DNA of 64,000 nt from Acetobacter indonesiensis (GTDB lineage Bacteria; Pseudomonadota; Alphaproteobacteria; Acetobacterales; Acetobacteraceae), in contig NZ_BAMW01000006.1 of the NCBI RefSeq assembly GCF_000963945.1, positions 248,001 to 312,000 of the forward strand, given 5' to 3'. The position numbers were made by a program, and so were the translations under genes. Below the pieces are notes generated by a model, which made no database searches, was not told where the DNA came from, and saw only the letters and a list, made by a program, of their open reading frames with translations. Positions 1 to 9,230 of the stretch are shown in pieces (the first letter of the stretch is position 1; each line of letters opens with the position of its first letter).

Positions 1-381
1 TCAGATATTGCGCGTGGCATAAATGTGGTTCAGACGCTTGGTCGGATGGATATTGGGCAGGGATGCGTGGTGCAGAACGGTCTGGTATTGGCCGTTGAAG
101 CTATGGAAGGCACGGACCGCATGCTTGCGCGGGCAGGCGAATGCCGACAGCCCGGAGAAGGCGGCGTGTTGGTCAAACTGCTTAAACCGGGTCAGGAAAA
201 GCGGGCCGACATGCCAACCATTGGCCCTGCGACAGTAGAAAATGCTCACAAAGCCGGGTTAAAAGGCATTGCTTTTGAAGCAGGCAATACCTTGATGACA
301 GACCGTGATGCCTGCATTGCCGCAGCAAATCAGGCAGGTCTGTTTCTGATGGCTGTTGATCCGGCCTCTTTTTCCGGGTGA
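1..381 (+). CDS. lpxI: UDP-2,3-diacylglucosamine pyrophosphatase LpxI (DUF1009), 3' part
   Basis: The frame is open at the first base of the window, so the gene begins upstream; 126 residues and the TGA stop are visible. LpxI removes UMP from UDP-2,3-diacylglucosamine to give lipid X in lipid A synthesis and replaces LpxH in many alphaproteobacteria. The visible part matches the C-terminal domain: a glycine-rich 'GQGCVVQNG' strand, the 'AMEGTDRML' segment and a 'KAGLKGIAFEAG' strand/helix near the end. In related genomes lpxI lies between lpxA and lpxB; here the next gene is gloA, so lpxB is not immediately downstream. The call rests on family resemblance of the C-terminal half only. Confidence 0.85.
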   Translation, partial: SDIARGINVVQTLGRMDIGQGCVVQNGLVLAVEAMEGTDRMLARAGECRQPGEGGVLVKLLKPGQEKRADMPTIGPATVENAHKAGLKGIAFEAGNTLMTDRDACIAAANQAGLFLMAVDPASFSG

Positions 382-437
382 ACCTTGTTGGCCTGTTGCC
401 TTTAAAAGCAGAGGCGTAACAGAAGGAAGATGGCATA

Positions 438-830
438 GTGGCAAGCTACCTGCACACAATGGTTCGGGTTAAAAATCTGGACGACAGCATTGCATTCTAC
501 CAACTGTTGGGGATGCACGAACTACGGCGACGTGAGGTGCCGGAAGGCAAATACACGCTTGTGTTCATTGGTTATGCGGATAATGCGTCCGGTCAGGCCG
601 AGATTGAACTCACCTATAACTGGGGGCAGGACGACGGATACGACGTTGGCACGGGCTTTGGCCATTTTGCTGTTGGGGTGCCAGACGTGGCCGCAGCAGT
701 TGAAAAAGTGCGCGCTGGTGGTGGGAAGGTGACGCGTGAAGCAGGGCCAGTGAAGTTTGGCACCAGTGTGATTGCCTTTGTGGAAGACCCGGACGGCTAT
801 AAAATTGAACTGATTCAACGCGCAGATTAA
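438..830 (+). CDS. gloA: Lactoylglutathione lyase (glyoxalase I)
   Basis: A 130-residue glyoxalase/VOC-fold enzyme that converts the glutathione-methylglyoxal hemithioacetal to S-lactoylglutathione in the cytoplasm. Alignment from memory with E. coli GloA places the four metal ligands at His6, Glu57, His76 and Glu124. The family-typical 'TREAGPVK' and '[13 protein letters not shown]' segments are present. I use the GTG start at 438, 7-8 bases after a GAAGGAAG ribosome-binding sequence. An ATG at 430 hits a stop after two codons. A strong terminator follows at 862-897, so the transcript ends here. The missing loop relative to eukaryotic enzymes suggests the Ni/Co-type bacterial class (inference). 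Confidence 0.93.
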   Translation: MASYLHTMVRVKNLDDSIAFYQLLGMHELRRREVPEGKYTLVFIGYADNASGQAEIELTYNWGQDDGYDVGTGFGHFAVGVPDVAAAVEKVRAGGGKVTREAGPVKFGTSVIAFVEDPDGYKIELIQRAD

Positions 831-861
831 TGGCCTGACCACTCAGTGGGTTTGTGATCAG

Positions 862-897
862 AAAAAATGCTGCCAGCAGACGTTGGCAGCATTTTTT
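862..897 (+). terminator. Rho-independent terminator after gloA
   Basis: A perfect 14-bp stem (862-875 with 884-897) encloses an 8-base loop. Its GC core is flanked by six A and six T, so it could work on both strands. It lies 32 bases after the gloA stop. Confidence 0.85.
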
Positions 898-1024
898 AAT
901 GGAATGGTCACGTTTCTTTTTAATGGCTGAAGCACGGTGGATGGTAAACTAACCGACCCTGACGCCTCAAAGGCCTCTCTTCACACAATATGGACACCAG
1001 CGATGCCACACCAGATGTGCATTC

Positions 1025-2257
1025 ATGACTAACATCCAGCCAGAAAACATCGTTGCTCGGAATGCCGAGCATGCAGGCATTTCGCCACAGCTTGTGCGGA
1101 TTATGGCGGCTGCCTGCGGTTTGATTGTCGCTAATCTTTACTATGCTCAACCGCTGGCTGGTCCCATCAGTGCGGCACTGGCCATGCCGCAAAGTCTGTC
1201 AGGGTTGATCGTAACGGTTACGCAGATCGGATACTGCCTCGGCCTTCTGTTGATTGTGCCGTTGGCTGATCTGCTGGAAAACAGACGTCTTATTGTCAGC
1301 ATGACCGCGTTGGTGGCGGTGGCACTTGCCGTGGTGTCTTTTGCATGGACGCCATTTGAGTTTCTGGGCGCGATTGGGCTTGTTGGTGTGTTATCTGTCG
1401 CGGTGCAAATTCTGGTGCCCTTTGCCGCCCATCTTGCCCCGTTATCGCGCCGAGGGCAGGTGGTCGGGAACGTGATGAGCGGCCTGATGCTTGGCATCAT
1501 GCTGGCACGACCTGTTGCCAGCCTTGTGGCGCAGTTTTTGTCTTGGCGGGCCATTTTTATAGTGTCTGCTTTGGTTATGTTGGTGCTGACGGGCATTTTG
1601 CGCGCAAAACTGCCGCTACGCGTACCAGCGGCCAAGCAAAGCTACCCCAGCTTGCTGCTGTCCATGGTGCATTTGCTGACCGGCACCCCAGTCTTGCAGC
1701 GGCGAGCCTTCTATCACGCCTGTCAATTCGGGGTTTTCAGCCTGTTCTGGACAGTAACGCCGTTGCTGCTGGCTGGCGCACCCTTCCATTTTTCACAAGG
1801 TGAAATAGCATTTTTTGCTTTTGTGGGTGTTTCGGGTGCCATTGCTGCCCCTATTGCAGGGCGAATTGCTGATAGGGGATGGACCTGGCCAGCCACACTC
1901 GCAGCTTTGGCCCTAACGGCTTTCGCTTTTACATGGACTTGGTTTGCTGGCGAGCGGCTGTTTGTCATTGTGCTGGGGTTGAGCGGCGTTGTTATCGATT
2001 TCGGCGTCACTGCCAATCTGGTTCTGGGGCAACGCGCCCTTTTTGCTCTGGCTCCTGAGCATAGAGCCCGCCTGAATGGGCTCTATATGGCTATTTTCTT
2101 TATGGGTGGCGCAGCCGGGTCAGCGATTGGCAGTTGGGCCTATGCAATGGGCGGCTGGATGCTGGCTTCTGAAATTGGTGTCTTTTTCCCACTTCTAGCT
2201 TTTCTGATCTGTCTGACAGAACGGCGATCAGTCAGACCAGCGCAGGCAAGCCGATAA
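1025..2257 (+). CDS. MFS transporter, probable drug/metabolite exporter
   Basis: A 410-residue protein with about 12 hydrophobic helices. The first helix carries 'LIVANLYYAQPL', a signature of the drug:H+ antiporter-like MFS group that includes E. coli YgaY/YnfM-like proteins. Loop 2-3 has a degenerate 'PLADLLENRRLI' version of the MFS motif A. Length and helix count are complete. It stands alone: a terminator precedes it and a convergent gene follows. No strong ribosome-binding site precedes the ATG at 1025. The substrate cannot be read from the sequence. Confidence 0.8.
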   Translation: MTNIQPENIVARNAEHAGISPQLVRIMAAACGLIVANLYYAQPLAGPISAALAMPQSLSGLIVTVTQIGYCLGLLLIVPLADLLENRRLIVSMTALVAVALAVVSFAWTPFEFLGAIGLVGVLSVAVQILVPFAAHLAPLSRRGQVVGNVMSGLMLGIMLARPVASLVAQFLSWRAIFIVSALVMLVLTGILRAKLPLRVPAAKQSYPSLLLSMVHLLTGTPVLQRRAFYHACQFGVFSLFWTVTPLLLAGAPFHFSQGEIAFFAFVGVSGAIAAPIAGRIADRGWTWPATLAALALTAFAFTWTWFAGERLFVIVLGLSGVVIDFGVTANLVLGQRALFALAPEHRARLNGLYMAIFFMGGAAGSAIGSWAYAMGGWMLASEIGVFFPLLAFLICLTERRSVRPAQASR

Positions 2258-2295
2258 AGGAGCAAAATCTATAGAGCATGCGGGCCGCTATATTT

Positions 2296-2742
2296 TCAGA
2301 CAGGCGGCCGTTGCTTTAGGCGGATCAGAAGGCGATCAAGGGATTCGTTGATGGTTTGAGCCGCTTTCTGCACCAATGGATCAGGATTTTCATCAAGCTG
2401 TTCAGCAGCCAGCATGGCGGGCGAGAGAATGCCCCGAATGTCATGCCGCAGCTTTGGGTCTTGATCTGCTACCGGGGCAGGGGGCGAGAGGGCGCTGCTG
2501 GTAACAGGTGCTAATTGGGCGTCGTCTTGAACAGTGGTGGTCGCAGGCACAGAAGTTGACGCATTCTGCCAGTCACGGCCGTGCAGCTTACAGCCCAGCC
2601 ACGCCCCGATGGCGGCTGCCAAACCGACCGGCACCAGTGCCAGAGGGAAGGATAAACCCATAACCCCGGCCACAAGCGCACCCAGCACCGGCAGACAGAA
2701 CAGGGCGATCAGTGGGGTAACAGAGGGATGAAACTGGTTCAC
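2296..2742 (-). CDS. Small membrane protein with a histidine-kinase-like helix (orphan DHp-like)
   Basis: A 148-residue protein that I do not recognise as a named family. Residues about 8-48 form two adjacent hydrophobic helices, followed by a Thr/Ser/Pro/Ala-rich linker (about 55-95). The C-terminal 50 residues form two predicted amphipathic helices starting with 'LRHDIRGILSP', which resembles the H-box of sensor kinase dimerisation domains (L-R-H-D/E-I/L-R-x-x-L-x-x). No ATP-binding domain follows. It is convergent with the MFS gene. It could be a membrane-tethered phosphotransfer or dimerisation module, or the similarity may be coincidental. Confidence 0.6.
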   Translation of the reverse strand: MNQFHPSVTPLIALFCLPVLGALVAGVMGLSFPLALVPVGLAAAIGAWLGCKLHGRDWQNASTSVPATTTVQDDAQLAPVTSSALSPPAPVADQDPKLRHDIRGILSPAMLAAEQLDENPDPLVQKAAQTINESLDRLLIRLKQRPPV

Positions 2743-2800
2743 TGCGGATCAACCTTTGCGTTAGTGGCGTAAAACCGGGCAAGAGACTCTGTGGTTATGA

Positions 2801-2829
2801 TTGACGGGCACACATCTGAACAGTATAAG
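2801..2829 (+). promoter_or_regulatory. Sigma-70 type promoter for rpmH-rnpA
   Basis: TTGACG at 2801-2806 and TATAAG at 2824-2829, separated by exactly 17 bases, match the vegetative -35/-10 consensus at 5/6 positions each. The start codon of rpmH lies 67 bases downstream of the -10 box. This is expected for a strongly expressed ribosomal gene. Confidence 0.75.
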
Positions 2830-2895
2830 CCGCCCCTGATCTGGGCAGGTAGTTCTGTGCTGCCTGTATGACATTTTAATGAAGGGAGTGCAGCA

Positions 2896-3030
2896 ATGAA
2901 GCGCACTTATCAACCGTCCCGGCTGGTCCGCAAGCGCCGCCATGGTTTCCGTGCCCGTATGGCAACTGTTGGTGGCCGTCGCGTTATCGGCAACCGCCGT
3001 GCAAAAGGCCGTAAGCGTCTTTCCGCTTAA
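2896..3030 (+). CDS. rpmH: 50S ribosomal protein L34
   Basis: A 44-residue, highly basic protein beginning 'MKRTYQPS' and ending 'KGRKRLSA', the classic L34 pattern of the large ribosomal subunit, with '[12 protein letters not shown]' in the middle. A GAAGGGAG ribosome-binding sequence ends about 7 bases before the ATG. rnpA follows after 23 bases, the near-universal bacterial rpmH-rnpA pair, and the promoter at 2801-2829 precedes it. The gene is full length for the family. Confidence 0.98.
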   Translation: MKRTYQPSRLVRKRRHGFRARMATVGGRRVIGNRRAKGRKRLSA

Positions 3031-3053
3031 GCCTTTACCGGCAGTCCGGTAAT

Positions 3054-3461
3054 ATGGACCGGAATGAAGGTCAGGATGGAGCGGGAACGGGGTTTATACG
3101 TTCCCAGCGCCTGAAGAATCGGAAAGAGTTTCTCTTTCTGGCGGCACGTGGGCGTAAAGCACCTGTGTCTGGTCTTGTCCTTCAGCTTTTTCGGCGTCAG
3201 GATTCGGACGCCGCACGCGTCGGGTTCACTGTTACCAAGAAGGTCGGGAATGCCGTCGTACGCAACAGGGCACGTCGCCGGTTGCGGGAAGTGGTGCGGT
3301 TGGTTGAGGCTGATACACCACTCAACGGGCTTGATCTTGTTTTGATAGGTCGTGCCGCTACGGGGCAACGTCTTTTTACGGACCTGGTGGCAGATTTCCG
3401 CAAGGCCCTGAAACTCTGCCTTGCCGAAGCTGACCGGAAGGCTCACCCCCACAAAAAATAA
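3054..3461 (+). CDS. rnpA: Ribonuclease P protein component
   Basis: A 135-residue basic protein that binds the RNase P RNA and helps cleave the 5' leader from pre-tRNAs. The diagnostic 'KKVGNAVVRNRARRRLRE' RNR motif is at about residues 62-79, and 'RLKNRKEF' near the N-terminus is also typical. It is in an operon with rpmH. The first 18 residues extend slightly beyond the usual start; no better downstream ATG exists. The usual small gene yidD is absent from the 151 bases between rnpA and yidC. Confidence 0.95.
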   Translation: MDRNEGQDGAGTGFIRSQRLKNRKEFLFLAARGRKAPVSGLVLQLFRRQDSDAARVGFTVTKKVGNAVVRNRARRRLREVVRLVEADTPLNGLDLVLIGRAATGQRLFTDLVADFRKALKLCLAEADRKAHPHKK

Positions 3462-3612
3462 GCCTCCCTTCTGAACAGGGGCGCGTGTGGTTGTGTTTTC
3501 CCGGCTTGCATTCCTGCTCATCCTGCGCTGGAACCAGAGTGCCGTTAAGACTCCGTGTTTTGCGGTGTGATTTCATATTCGGTTTCGTGCAGGGGGGCCA
3601 GCGGGCCAGCCA

Positions 3613-5355
3613 ATGGATACAAAACGTCTGATACTGGCAACGCTGCTGTCAGCTGTCGTTCTCATCGGGTTTGACTATTTTTACCCGCAGGCGCCTAAGG
3701 CCCCTGTTTCTACCTCATCCCAACAAACAGTTTCCGGCCCGGCTTCTGGCGCGTCTGCTCCTGCGGCTCAGCCCGCAGCAGCTGAAGCACCTGCACAGCC
3801 CGATGGCCCGGATATGCGCGTGGCGATTGATGCCCCCGCTGTTCAGGGTAGCCTGAGCCTGCGTGGTGCACGGTTGGATGATCTGGTGCTGAAGGCGTAC
3901 CGTGAAACAACGGATGCCAATAGCCCGGACGTTCGTGTGCTAAGCCACGCAACCGAAAGCAAGCCCGACTATGTCGATTTCGGTTGGCGTGCGTCCTCTG
4001 ATGCCTCTGTGCATCTGCCTGATGCCAACACGGTATGGAAAGCAGATGCAACCCGGCTGGATGCCACACACCCTGTTACCCTGACATGGGATAACGGGCA
4101 GGGACTGGTATTTGATATCGCTCTGTCTGTTGACAAGAACTTCATGTTCACCGTGACGCAGCGGGTGCACAACAACAGTGGTCAGGCTGTTGCCCTCTAT
4201 CCGTTCTACCGTGTGAACCGTGGCTACACACCGGAAACCAATGGCGGTATGCTGGTTCACGAAGGGCCGATTTCTGTCATTGATGGTCGTCTGAACGAAG
4301 GGTCTTACAAGGCCATGCGGAATGACGGTGTGCCGCCTGACAATGTGTCATGGAGCCATCAGGGCACTGGCGGTTGGGCTGGTATTACTGACAAATACTG
4401 GCTGATGGCTGTGCTGCCTGACCAGAACGCGCAGGTTGCGGGTGCTTACACCTATCTGCCGCAGCGCGGCATGTATCAGGTTGGCTTTACCGCCTCTGCT
4501 CCTGTGCAGATTGCGGCTGGTCAGACGGCCACAAACGAAGCGCATGTGTTTGCCGGTGCCAAAGAAGTGCGGTTGCTCGACCAATATGAGCATGATCTGC
4601 ATGTGCCCATGTTCTGGAAAGCGGTTGATTTCGGGTGGCTGTCTTTCCTGACGCGTCCGGTCTTCTTCGTGCTTGACTGGCTTTATTCCATGATGGGCAA
4701 TTTCGGTCTGGCGCTGCTGACCTTTACTGTCATTGTGAAGGTGGCCTTCCTACCGCTGACAATCAAGCAGATGCGCATGACATGGAAAACCAGCCGCCTG
4801 AAGCCCAAGGTTGACCAGATCCGCGCCCGCTACAAAGAAGACCCCATGGCGATGCAGCAGCATATCATGGCGTTGTATCGCGAAGAAAAGGTCAATCTGT
4901 TTGGTGGCTTCCTGCCACTGTTTATTCAGGCGCCGGTGTTCTGGTGTCTGTATAAGGATCTGTATGTCACCATCGAAATGCGTCACGCGCCGTTCTTTGG
5001 CTGGATCAAGGATCTGTCTGCCCCTGACCCCACAAACATTTTCAACCTGTTCGGCCTGATTCCGTTTAACCCGGCCCATGTGCTGCCGTTGCTGGCGCTG
5101 GGGGCATGGCCCATTCTGTATGGAGCAACCATGTTCCTGATGCAGAAAATCAGTGCCAGCTCAACCAATATGGACCCGGCGCAACAGAAGGTCATGGCGT
5201 TTATTCCGCTGCTGTTCACCTTCTTCATGGCGCATCAGCCGGTTGGTCTGGTTATCTACTATTGCTGGAGCAACCTGCTGACAGCGTTGCAGCAGGTGCT
5301 TATTCTGGGTCGTTTCAAAGCGGCTGATAAAAAAGCATTGCCGAGCAAAAGTTGA
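3613..5355 (+). CDS. yidC: Membrane protein insertase YidC
   Basis: A 580-residue inner-membrane insertase that works alone or with SecYEG. An N-terminal helix (about 5-22, 'LILATLLSAVVLIGFDYFYP') is followed by a Pro/Ala/Ser-rich linker, a large periplasmic beta domain (about 65-345), and the conserved five-helix core. The core contains 'LLTFTVIVKVAFLPLT', the 'QMRMTWKTSRLKPKVDQIR' cytoplasmic hairpin and the 'FLPLFIQAPVFWCLY' helix. The conserved positively charged residue in the hydrophilic groove is plausibly in that helix region but was not mapped. The stop overlaps the yihA ATG (TGATG), implying coupled translation. Confidence 0.97.
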   Translation: MDTKRLILATLLSAVVLIGFDYFYPQAPKAPVSTSSQQTVSGPASGASAPAAQPAAAEAPAQPDGPDMRVAIDAPAVQGSLSLRGARLDDLVLKAYRETTDANSPDVRVLSHATESKPDYVDFGWRASSDASVHLPDANTVWKADATRLDATHPVTLTWDNGQGLVFDIALSVDKNFMFTVTQRVHNNSGQAVALYPFYRVNRGYTPETNGGMLVHEGPISVIDGRLNEGSYKAMRNDGVPPDNVSWSHQGTGGWAGITDKYWLMAVLPDQNAQVAGAYTYLPQRGMYQVGFTASAPVQIAAGQTATNEAHVFAGAKEVRLLDQYEHDLHVPMFWKAVDFGWLSFLTRPVFFVLDWLYSMMGNFGLALLTFTVIVKVAFLPLTIKQMRMTWKTSRLKPKVDQIRARYKEDPMAMQQHIMALYREEKVNLFGGFLPLFIQAPVFWCLYKDLYVTIEMRHAPFFGWIKDLSAPDPTNIFNLFGLIPFNPAHVLPLLALGAWPILYGATMFLMQKISASSTNMDPAQQKVMAFIPLLFTFFMAHQPVGLVIYYCWSNLLTALQQVLILGRFKAADKKALPSKS

Positions 5356-6038
5356 TGTCAGATCAGAAGACACCGTTTCGGGAACTGGATAGCCAGAAGC
5401 AGATTGACGCCGCCCTTGAAGAAGGGCGGCTGCTTTTTGCTGGCTCGTGCGAATTTATTTTCGGCGCACAGAAGCTGGGGCAGCTTCCCCCCCAGACCCT
5501 GCCGGAAATCGCATTTGCCGGGCGTTCAAACGTGGGAAAGTCCAGTCTGGTTAATGCTCTGACCGGGCGTAAGACACTGGCGCGGGCATCTTCCGAACCG
5601 GGACGCACCAAGCAGTTGAACTTCTTCAATCTGGCAGACCGGCTGATGCTGGTGGATATGCCGGGTTACGGTTTTGCGAAGGCCGCCAAGTCGGTCAAGG
5701 AAGACTGGCAGGAAATGATGTTCGACTATCTGCGCGGTCGGCCCGGATTGAAGCGGGTCATGTTGCTGCTGGATGCCCGGATTGAACTCAAACCGCATGA
5801 TGAAGAAGTCATGAAGCTGCTCGACCGGGCGGCTGTCAGTTTTCAGATTGTGCTGACCAAATGTGACGCTGTGAAGCCGACAACTTTGGCACGCAAGGAA
5901 GAAGCCATGCTCGCGCTGGCGCGCCGTCACGCTGCCGCCTGTCCGTTTCTTAGCGCGACCAGCAGCGAATCAGGCTTGGGCATTGAACAGTTGAGAGCCG
6001 AATTGGCCCAGTTCGCCCTTCCGGCCCACTCGTCCTAA
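5355..6038 (+). CDS. yihA: Ribosome biogenesis GTPase YihA/YsxC (EngB)
   Basis: A 227-residue GTPase required for late 50S assembly. G1 'GRSNVGKS' is at residues 56-63, G3 'DMPGYG' at 101-106 and G4 'TKCD' at 168-171. The '[11 protein letters not shown]' switch I region is typical of the family. I choose the ATG at 5355, which shares one base with the yidC stop; a TTG one codon earlier is possible but unneeded. It belongs to the rnpA-yidC-yihA-argB run on one strand. Confidence 0.96.
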   Translation: MSDQKTPFRELDSQKQIDAALEEGRLLFAGSCEFIFGAQKLGQLPPQTLPEIAFAGRSNVGKSSLVNALTGRKTLARASSEPGRTKQLNFFNLADRLMLVDMPGYGFAKAAKSVKEDWQEMMFDYLRGRPGLKRVMLLLDARIELKPHDEEVMKLLDRAAVSFQIVLTKCDAVKPTTLARKEEAMLALARRHAAACPFLSATSSESGLGIEQLRAELAQFALPAHSS

Positions 6039-6070
6039 TTTCCGCAGGTTCAAGAGCAGGAAATCTTACC

Positions 6071-6976
6071 ATGACCATCGCCAAGCCCCCCGTTATGGAG
6101 CCGCATCAGGAAGCGGCCATTCTGGCCGGTGCATTGCCGTATCTGCGCCGCTATGCCGGAGACACCATTGTGGTGAAATATGGCGGACACGCTATGGGTG
6201 ACCCGGAACTGGCCCAGACCTTTGGGCGCGATATTGCGCTGCTCAAGCTGGTTGGCATTAATCCGGTTGTGGTGCATGGCGGTGGCCCACAGATTAATGA
6301 CATGCTGAAACGGCTGGATATCAAATCCACCTTTATTGATGGCCTGCGTGTCACAGACGCCAACATGGTTGACGTGATTGAAATGGTGCTGGCTGGCTCC
6401 GTCAACAAAGAAGTGGCGGAACTGATCAGTCAGGCAGGGGCGCTGGCGGTTGGTATTTCCGGTAAAGATGGCAAACTGATTACGGCCCGCAAATTGCAGC
6501 GCACCGTACGTGATACGGATAGCCAGATTGAACGGGTGCTCGACCTCGGGTTTGTGGGGGAGCCAGTTAAAGTTGATCCGCGCGTTATTTATGCGCTGTC
6601 CGGGTCTGGCCTGATTCCGGTTATTGCACCGGTTGGTCTGGGTGAAGATGGCGCAACCTATAATATCAATGCCGATACCGCAGCCGGTGCCGTTGCCGGT
6701 GCCGTGCATGCCACACGTCTGCTGATGCTGACGGATGTTCCCGGCGTGCTGGATGCCAATGGCAAACTGATACCGGAACTGACGGCCGAACAGGCGCGTC
6801 AGGCCATAGCGGATGGCGTGATTACCGGCGGCATGATCCCCAAGGTGGAAACCTGTATTCAGGCTGTGCAGGCCGGGGCGCGGGCTGCTGTCATTATCAA
6901 TGGTCGCATTCCGCATGCCTGCCTGCTTGAACTGTTTACGGCCTCGGGCTCTGGCACATTGATCCGCGGAGAATGA
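6071..6976 (+). CDS. argB: Acetylglutamate kinase
   Basis: A 301-residue cytoplasmic kinase that phosphorylates N-acetylglutamate, the second step of arginine synthesis. Key features are the phosphate-binding 'KYGGHAM' at 36-42, 'VHGGGPQIN' at 68-76 and the C-terminal '[12 protein letters not shown]' and '[10 protein letters not shown]' segments of the amino-acid kinase fold. An arginine-inhibited hexameric type would carry an N-terminal kinked helix; the roughly 25-residue N-terminal stretch is consistent with that, but this is inference. A short 32-base gap separates it from yihA; no terminator is evident between them. Confidence 0.97.
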   Translation: MTIAKPPVMEPHQEAAILAGALPYLRRYAGDTIVVKYGGHAMGDPELAQTFGRDIALLKLVGINPVVVHGGGPQINDMLKRLDIKSTFIDGLRVTDANMVDVIEMVLAGSVNKEVAELISQAGALAVGISGKDGKLITARKLQRTVRDTDSQIERVLDLGFVGEPVKVDPRVIYALSGSGLIPVIAPVGLGEDGATYNINADTAAGAVAGAVHATRLLMLTDVPGVLDANGKLIPELTAEQARQAIADGVITGGMIPKVETCIQAVQAGARAAVIINGRIPHACLLELFTASGSGTLIRGE

Positions 6977-7150
6977 CCCGCCCGGTACGGGCGTCCTTAA
7001 CCGTGTCAGCACGTGTGCAGACGTGCCGGATACCAGCCCGTGCTTCATGATGCGTTGACAGGTCTATGGCCTGTCCGCATGGTCCTTTCCGTATTTTTTC
7101 GTATCGGGTCGGCATGCCCCGATTGGTCTCCTCATGTCTGACGGTGTCTT

Positions 7151-7999
7151 ATGACTGAAGCTACTCTCCGCGCTCATATCGAAACTCTGTGGGAAGCACG
7201 TGACCGTGTTTCTTCAGCCACCGTCGGCGAAGACCGCAAGGCTATTGAAACTGCGCTTGAAGCCCTTGATTCTGGCCGCCTGCGGGTTGCTGCCCCAAGT
7301 GAAGATGGTTGGGTGGTGCATGAATGGCTGAAGAAAGCAGTTCTGCTGTCTTTCCGCCTGAATGACAGTGTGATTGTGCCGGGTGCCGCAGCAGGTGCGC
7401 CTGCTTATGACAAGGTGCCCGTCAAATTTCAGGGGTGGGATCAGGCCCGTTTTGAAAAAGCTGGATTCCGCGTAGTGCCGGGTGCGGTTGTTCGCTACTC
7501 CGCCCACATCGCACCCGGTGCGGTGCTGATGCCCAGCTTTGTGAATGTTGGGGCCAATGTTGGCAGCGGCACCATGATTGACACATGGGCGACGGTTGGA
7601 AGCTGTGCGCAGATTGGCAGCAACTGCCACATCAGCGGCGGTGCCGGGATTGGCGGTGTGCTTGAGCCCCTGCAGGCAGCTCCTGTTATTATTGAAGATA
7701 ACTGCTTCATTGGCGCACGGTCTGAAGTGGCGGAAGGCGTGATTGTTGAACGTGGCTCCGTTCTGTCCATGGGTGTGTTCCTTGGCGCATCGACCAAAAT
7801 TGTGGATCGTGCGACGGGGGAAATTTTCATGGGGCGTGTTCCGGCCTATTCTGTGGTGGTGCCGGGTACGCTGCCGTCTTCAAACCCCATTGGGGCGGAT
7901 GGCAAACCCAACCCACAGTTGGCCTGTGCCGTGATTGTAAAGCGTGTTGACGAACGCACACGCTCCAAAACCTCCATCAACGATCTGCTGCGCGACTAA
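7151..7999 (+). CDS. dapD: 2,3,4,5-tetrahydropyridine-2,6-dicarboxylate N-succinyltransferase
   Basis: A 282-residue trimeric enzyme that succinylates tetrahydrodipicolinate in the succinylase route to diaminopimelate and lysine. The central part is a left-handed beta-helix of hexapeptide repeats (about 115-240: '[20 protein letters not shown]', '[19 protein letters not shown]'). The N-terminal helical domain and C-terminal '[19 protein letters not shown]' are complete. The adjacent dapE supplies a later step of the same pathway. The 174-base leader holds an interrupted hairpin (7050-7080), and no convincing Shine-Dalgarno sequence precedes the ATG. Confidence 0.97.
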   Translation: MTEATLRAHIETLWEARDRVSSATVGEDRKAIETALEALDSGRLRVAAPSEDGWVVHEWLKKAVLLSFRLNDSVIVPGAAAGAPAYDKVPVKFQGWDQARFEKAGFRVVPGAVVRYSAHIAPGAVLMPSFVNVGANVGSGTMIDTWATVGSCAQIGSNCHISGGAGIGGVLEPLQAAPVIIEDNCFIGARSEVAEGVIVERGSVLSMGVFLGASTKIVDRATGEIFMGRVPAYSVVVPGTLPSSNPIGADGKPNPQLACAVIVKRVDERTRSKTSINDLLRD

Positions 8000-8018
8000 G
8001 CAGCCGGATAGAGACAGT

Positions 8019-9230
8019 ATGAGCGGATCACACCTCGACCATCACGCGGGCATAGATGCCCAAGCCGGGCAGGCAGCAAAACAGGGGCTTCCTGTTTTGT
8101 CTGACCCGGTAGCCGTTGCGCAGGCGTTGATCCGCCATCCCTCAGTTTGTCCAGACCCCGGCCCAGCTCAGCAGATGCTGGCCGATATGCTCACTGAACT
8201 GGGGTTTCAAGTCTGGCACCTTCCGTATGGTGAGGGTGCGGAACGGACACCAAACTTCTTTGCGCGTTTGGGGCAGGCTGGGCCGCACATCTGTTTTGCG
8301 GGGCATACGGATGTTGTGCCCCCCGGCAATGAAGCAGCCTGGAGCCATGCGCCGTATGCTGCCGATATTGCTGATGGCGTGCTGTATGGCCGTGGCGCGT
8401 GCGACATGAAGGGCGGCGTTGCAGCTTTTGTGGCCGCCACCGCGCGGCATGTGGCTAAGGGGCGTGATGCAGGCTCACTCAGCTTTCTGATTACCGGCGA
8501 TGAAGAAGGCCCGGCAACATACGGCACCGTCAAAGTTCTGGAATGGATGGCGCAGGAAGGCCAAATTCCCGATTACTGTGTGGTGGGCGAACCGACAAAC
8601 CCCGCCATTATGGGGGATATGGTCAAAATTGGCCGCCGTGGCAGTCTGAATGCTCATATTAGTGTTGAGGGCGTGCAGGGGCATGTGGCGTATCCGCACC
8701 GAGCGGACAACCCGGTTCACCGGCTGCTGACTATTCTGTCGGCTCTGCAATCTCAACCGCTGGATAACGGGTCTGACTGGTTTGAACCCTCAAGCCTTCA
8801 GGTCACAAGCGTTGATGTGGGAAACCCGTCTACCAACATTATTCCTGCCCGCGCCGAAGCAAAACTGAATATCCGTTTCAATGATTTGCATACGGGTGCA
8901 GGATTAACGGGCTGGATACAAACCGTATGCCGCCAACATGCGCCGTCTGCACAGGTAACCGTGCGTATCAGCGGGGAATCGTTTCTTACCGCACCGGGCC
9001 GGGAAACGGATGCTCTGGTGCGGGCGATTGAGCAGGTCACATGCCGCACCCCGAAGCTGGATACCGGGGGCGGCACGTCTGACGCGCGTTTTATTGCGAA
9101 TTATTGCCCGGTTTCCGAATTTGGACTGGTTGGGGCCAGCATTCATAAAGTGGATGAGCACACGACCGTGGCTGATCTGGAAACCCTTACCCGTATTTAT
9201 GAGACCTTTCTGGAAGGGGTCATGGCGTGA
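8019..9230 (+). CDS. dapE: Succinyl-diaminopimelate desuccinylase
   Basis: A 403-residue di-zinc M20 peptidase-family enzyme that releases succinate from N-succinyl-LL-diaminopimelate. Metal and catalytic residues are in 'GHTDVVPPG' (His96, Asp98), 'GRGACDMKGG' (Asp129) and 'GDEEGPA' (160-166); the late His is in 'GASIHKVDEHT'. I place the start at the ATG at 8019, 19 bases after the dapD stop, because the upstream in-frame codons only overlap dapD and lack homology to the family. The N-terminus is about 25 residues longer than E. coli DapE. Its stop overlaps the next gene by four bases. Confidence 0.95.
   Translation: MSGSHLDHHAGIDAQAGQAAKQGLPVLSDPVAVAQALIRHPSVCPDPGPAQQMLADMLTELGFQVWHLPYGEGAERTPNFFARLGQAGPHICFAGHTDVVPPGNEAAWSHAPYAADIADGVLYGRGACDMKGGVAAFVAATARHVAKGRDAGSLSFLITGDEEGPATYGTVKVLEWMAQEGQIPDYCVVGEPTNPAIMGDMVKIGRRGSLNAHISVEGVQGHVAYPHRADNPVHRLLTILSALQSQPLDNGSDWFEPSSLQVTSVDVGNPSTNIIPARAEAKLNIRFNDLHTGAGLTGWIQTVCRQHAPSAQVTVRISGESFLTAPGRETDALVRAIEQVTCRTPKLDTGGGTSDARFIANYCPVSEFGLVGASIHKVDEHTTVADLETLTRIYETFLEGVMA

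Noticed and set aside
3027-3521. A 164-codon minus-strand frame over rnpA
   Set aside because: Antisense shadow of rnpA.
6050-7048. A 332-codon minus-strand frame antisense to argB
   Set aside because: The composition is typical of the shadow of a GC-rich gene and argB is unmistakable on the other strand.
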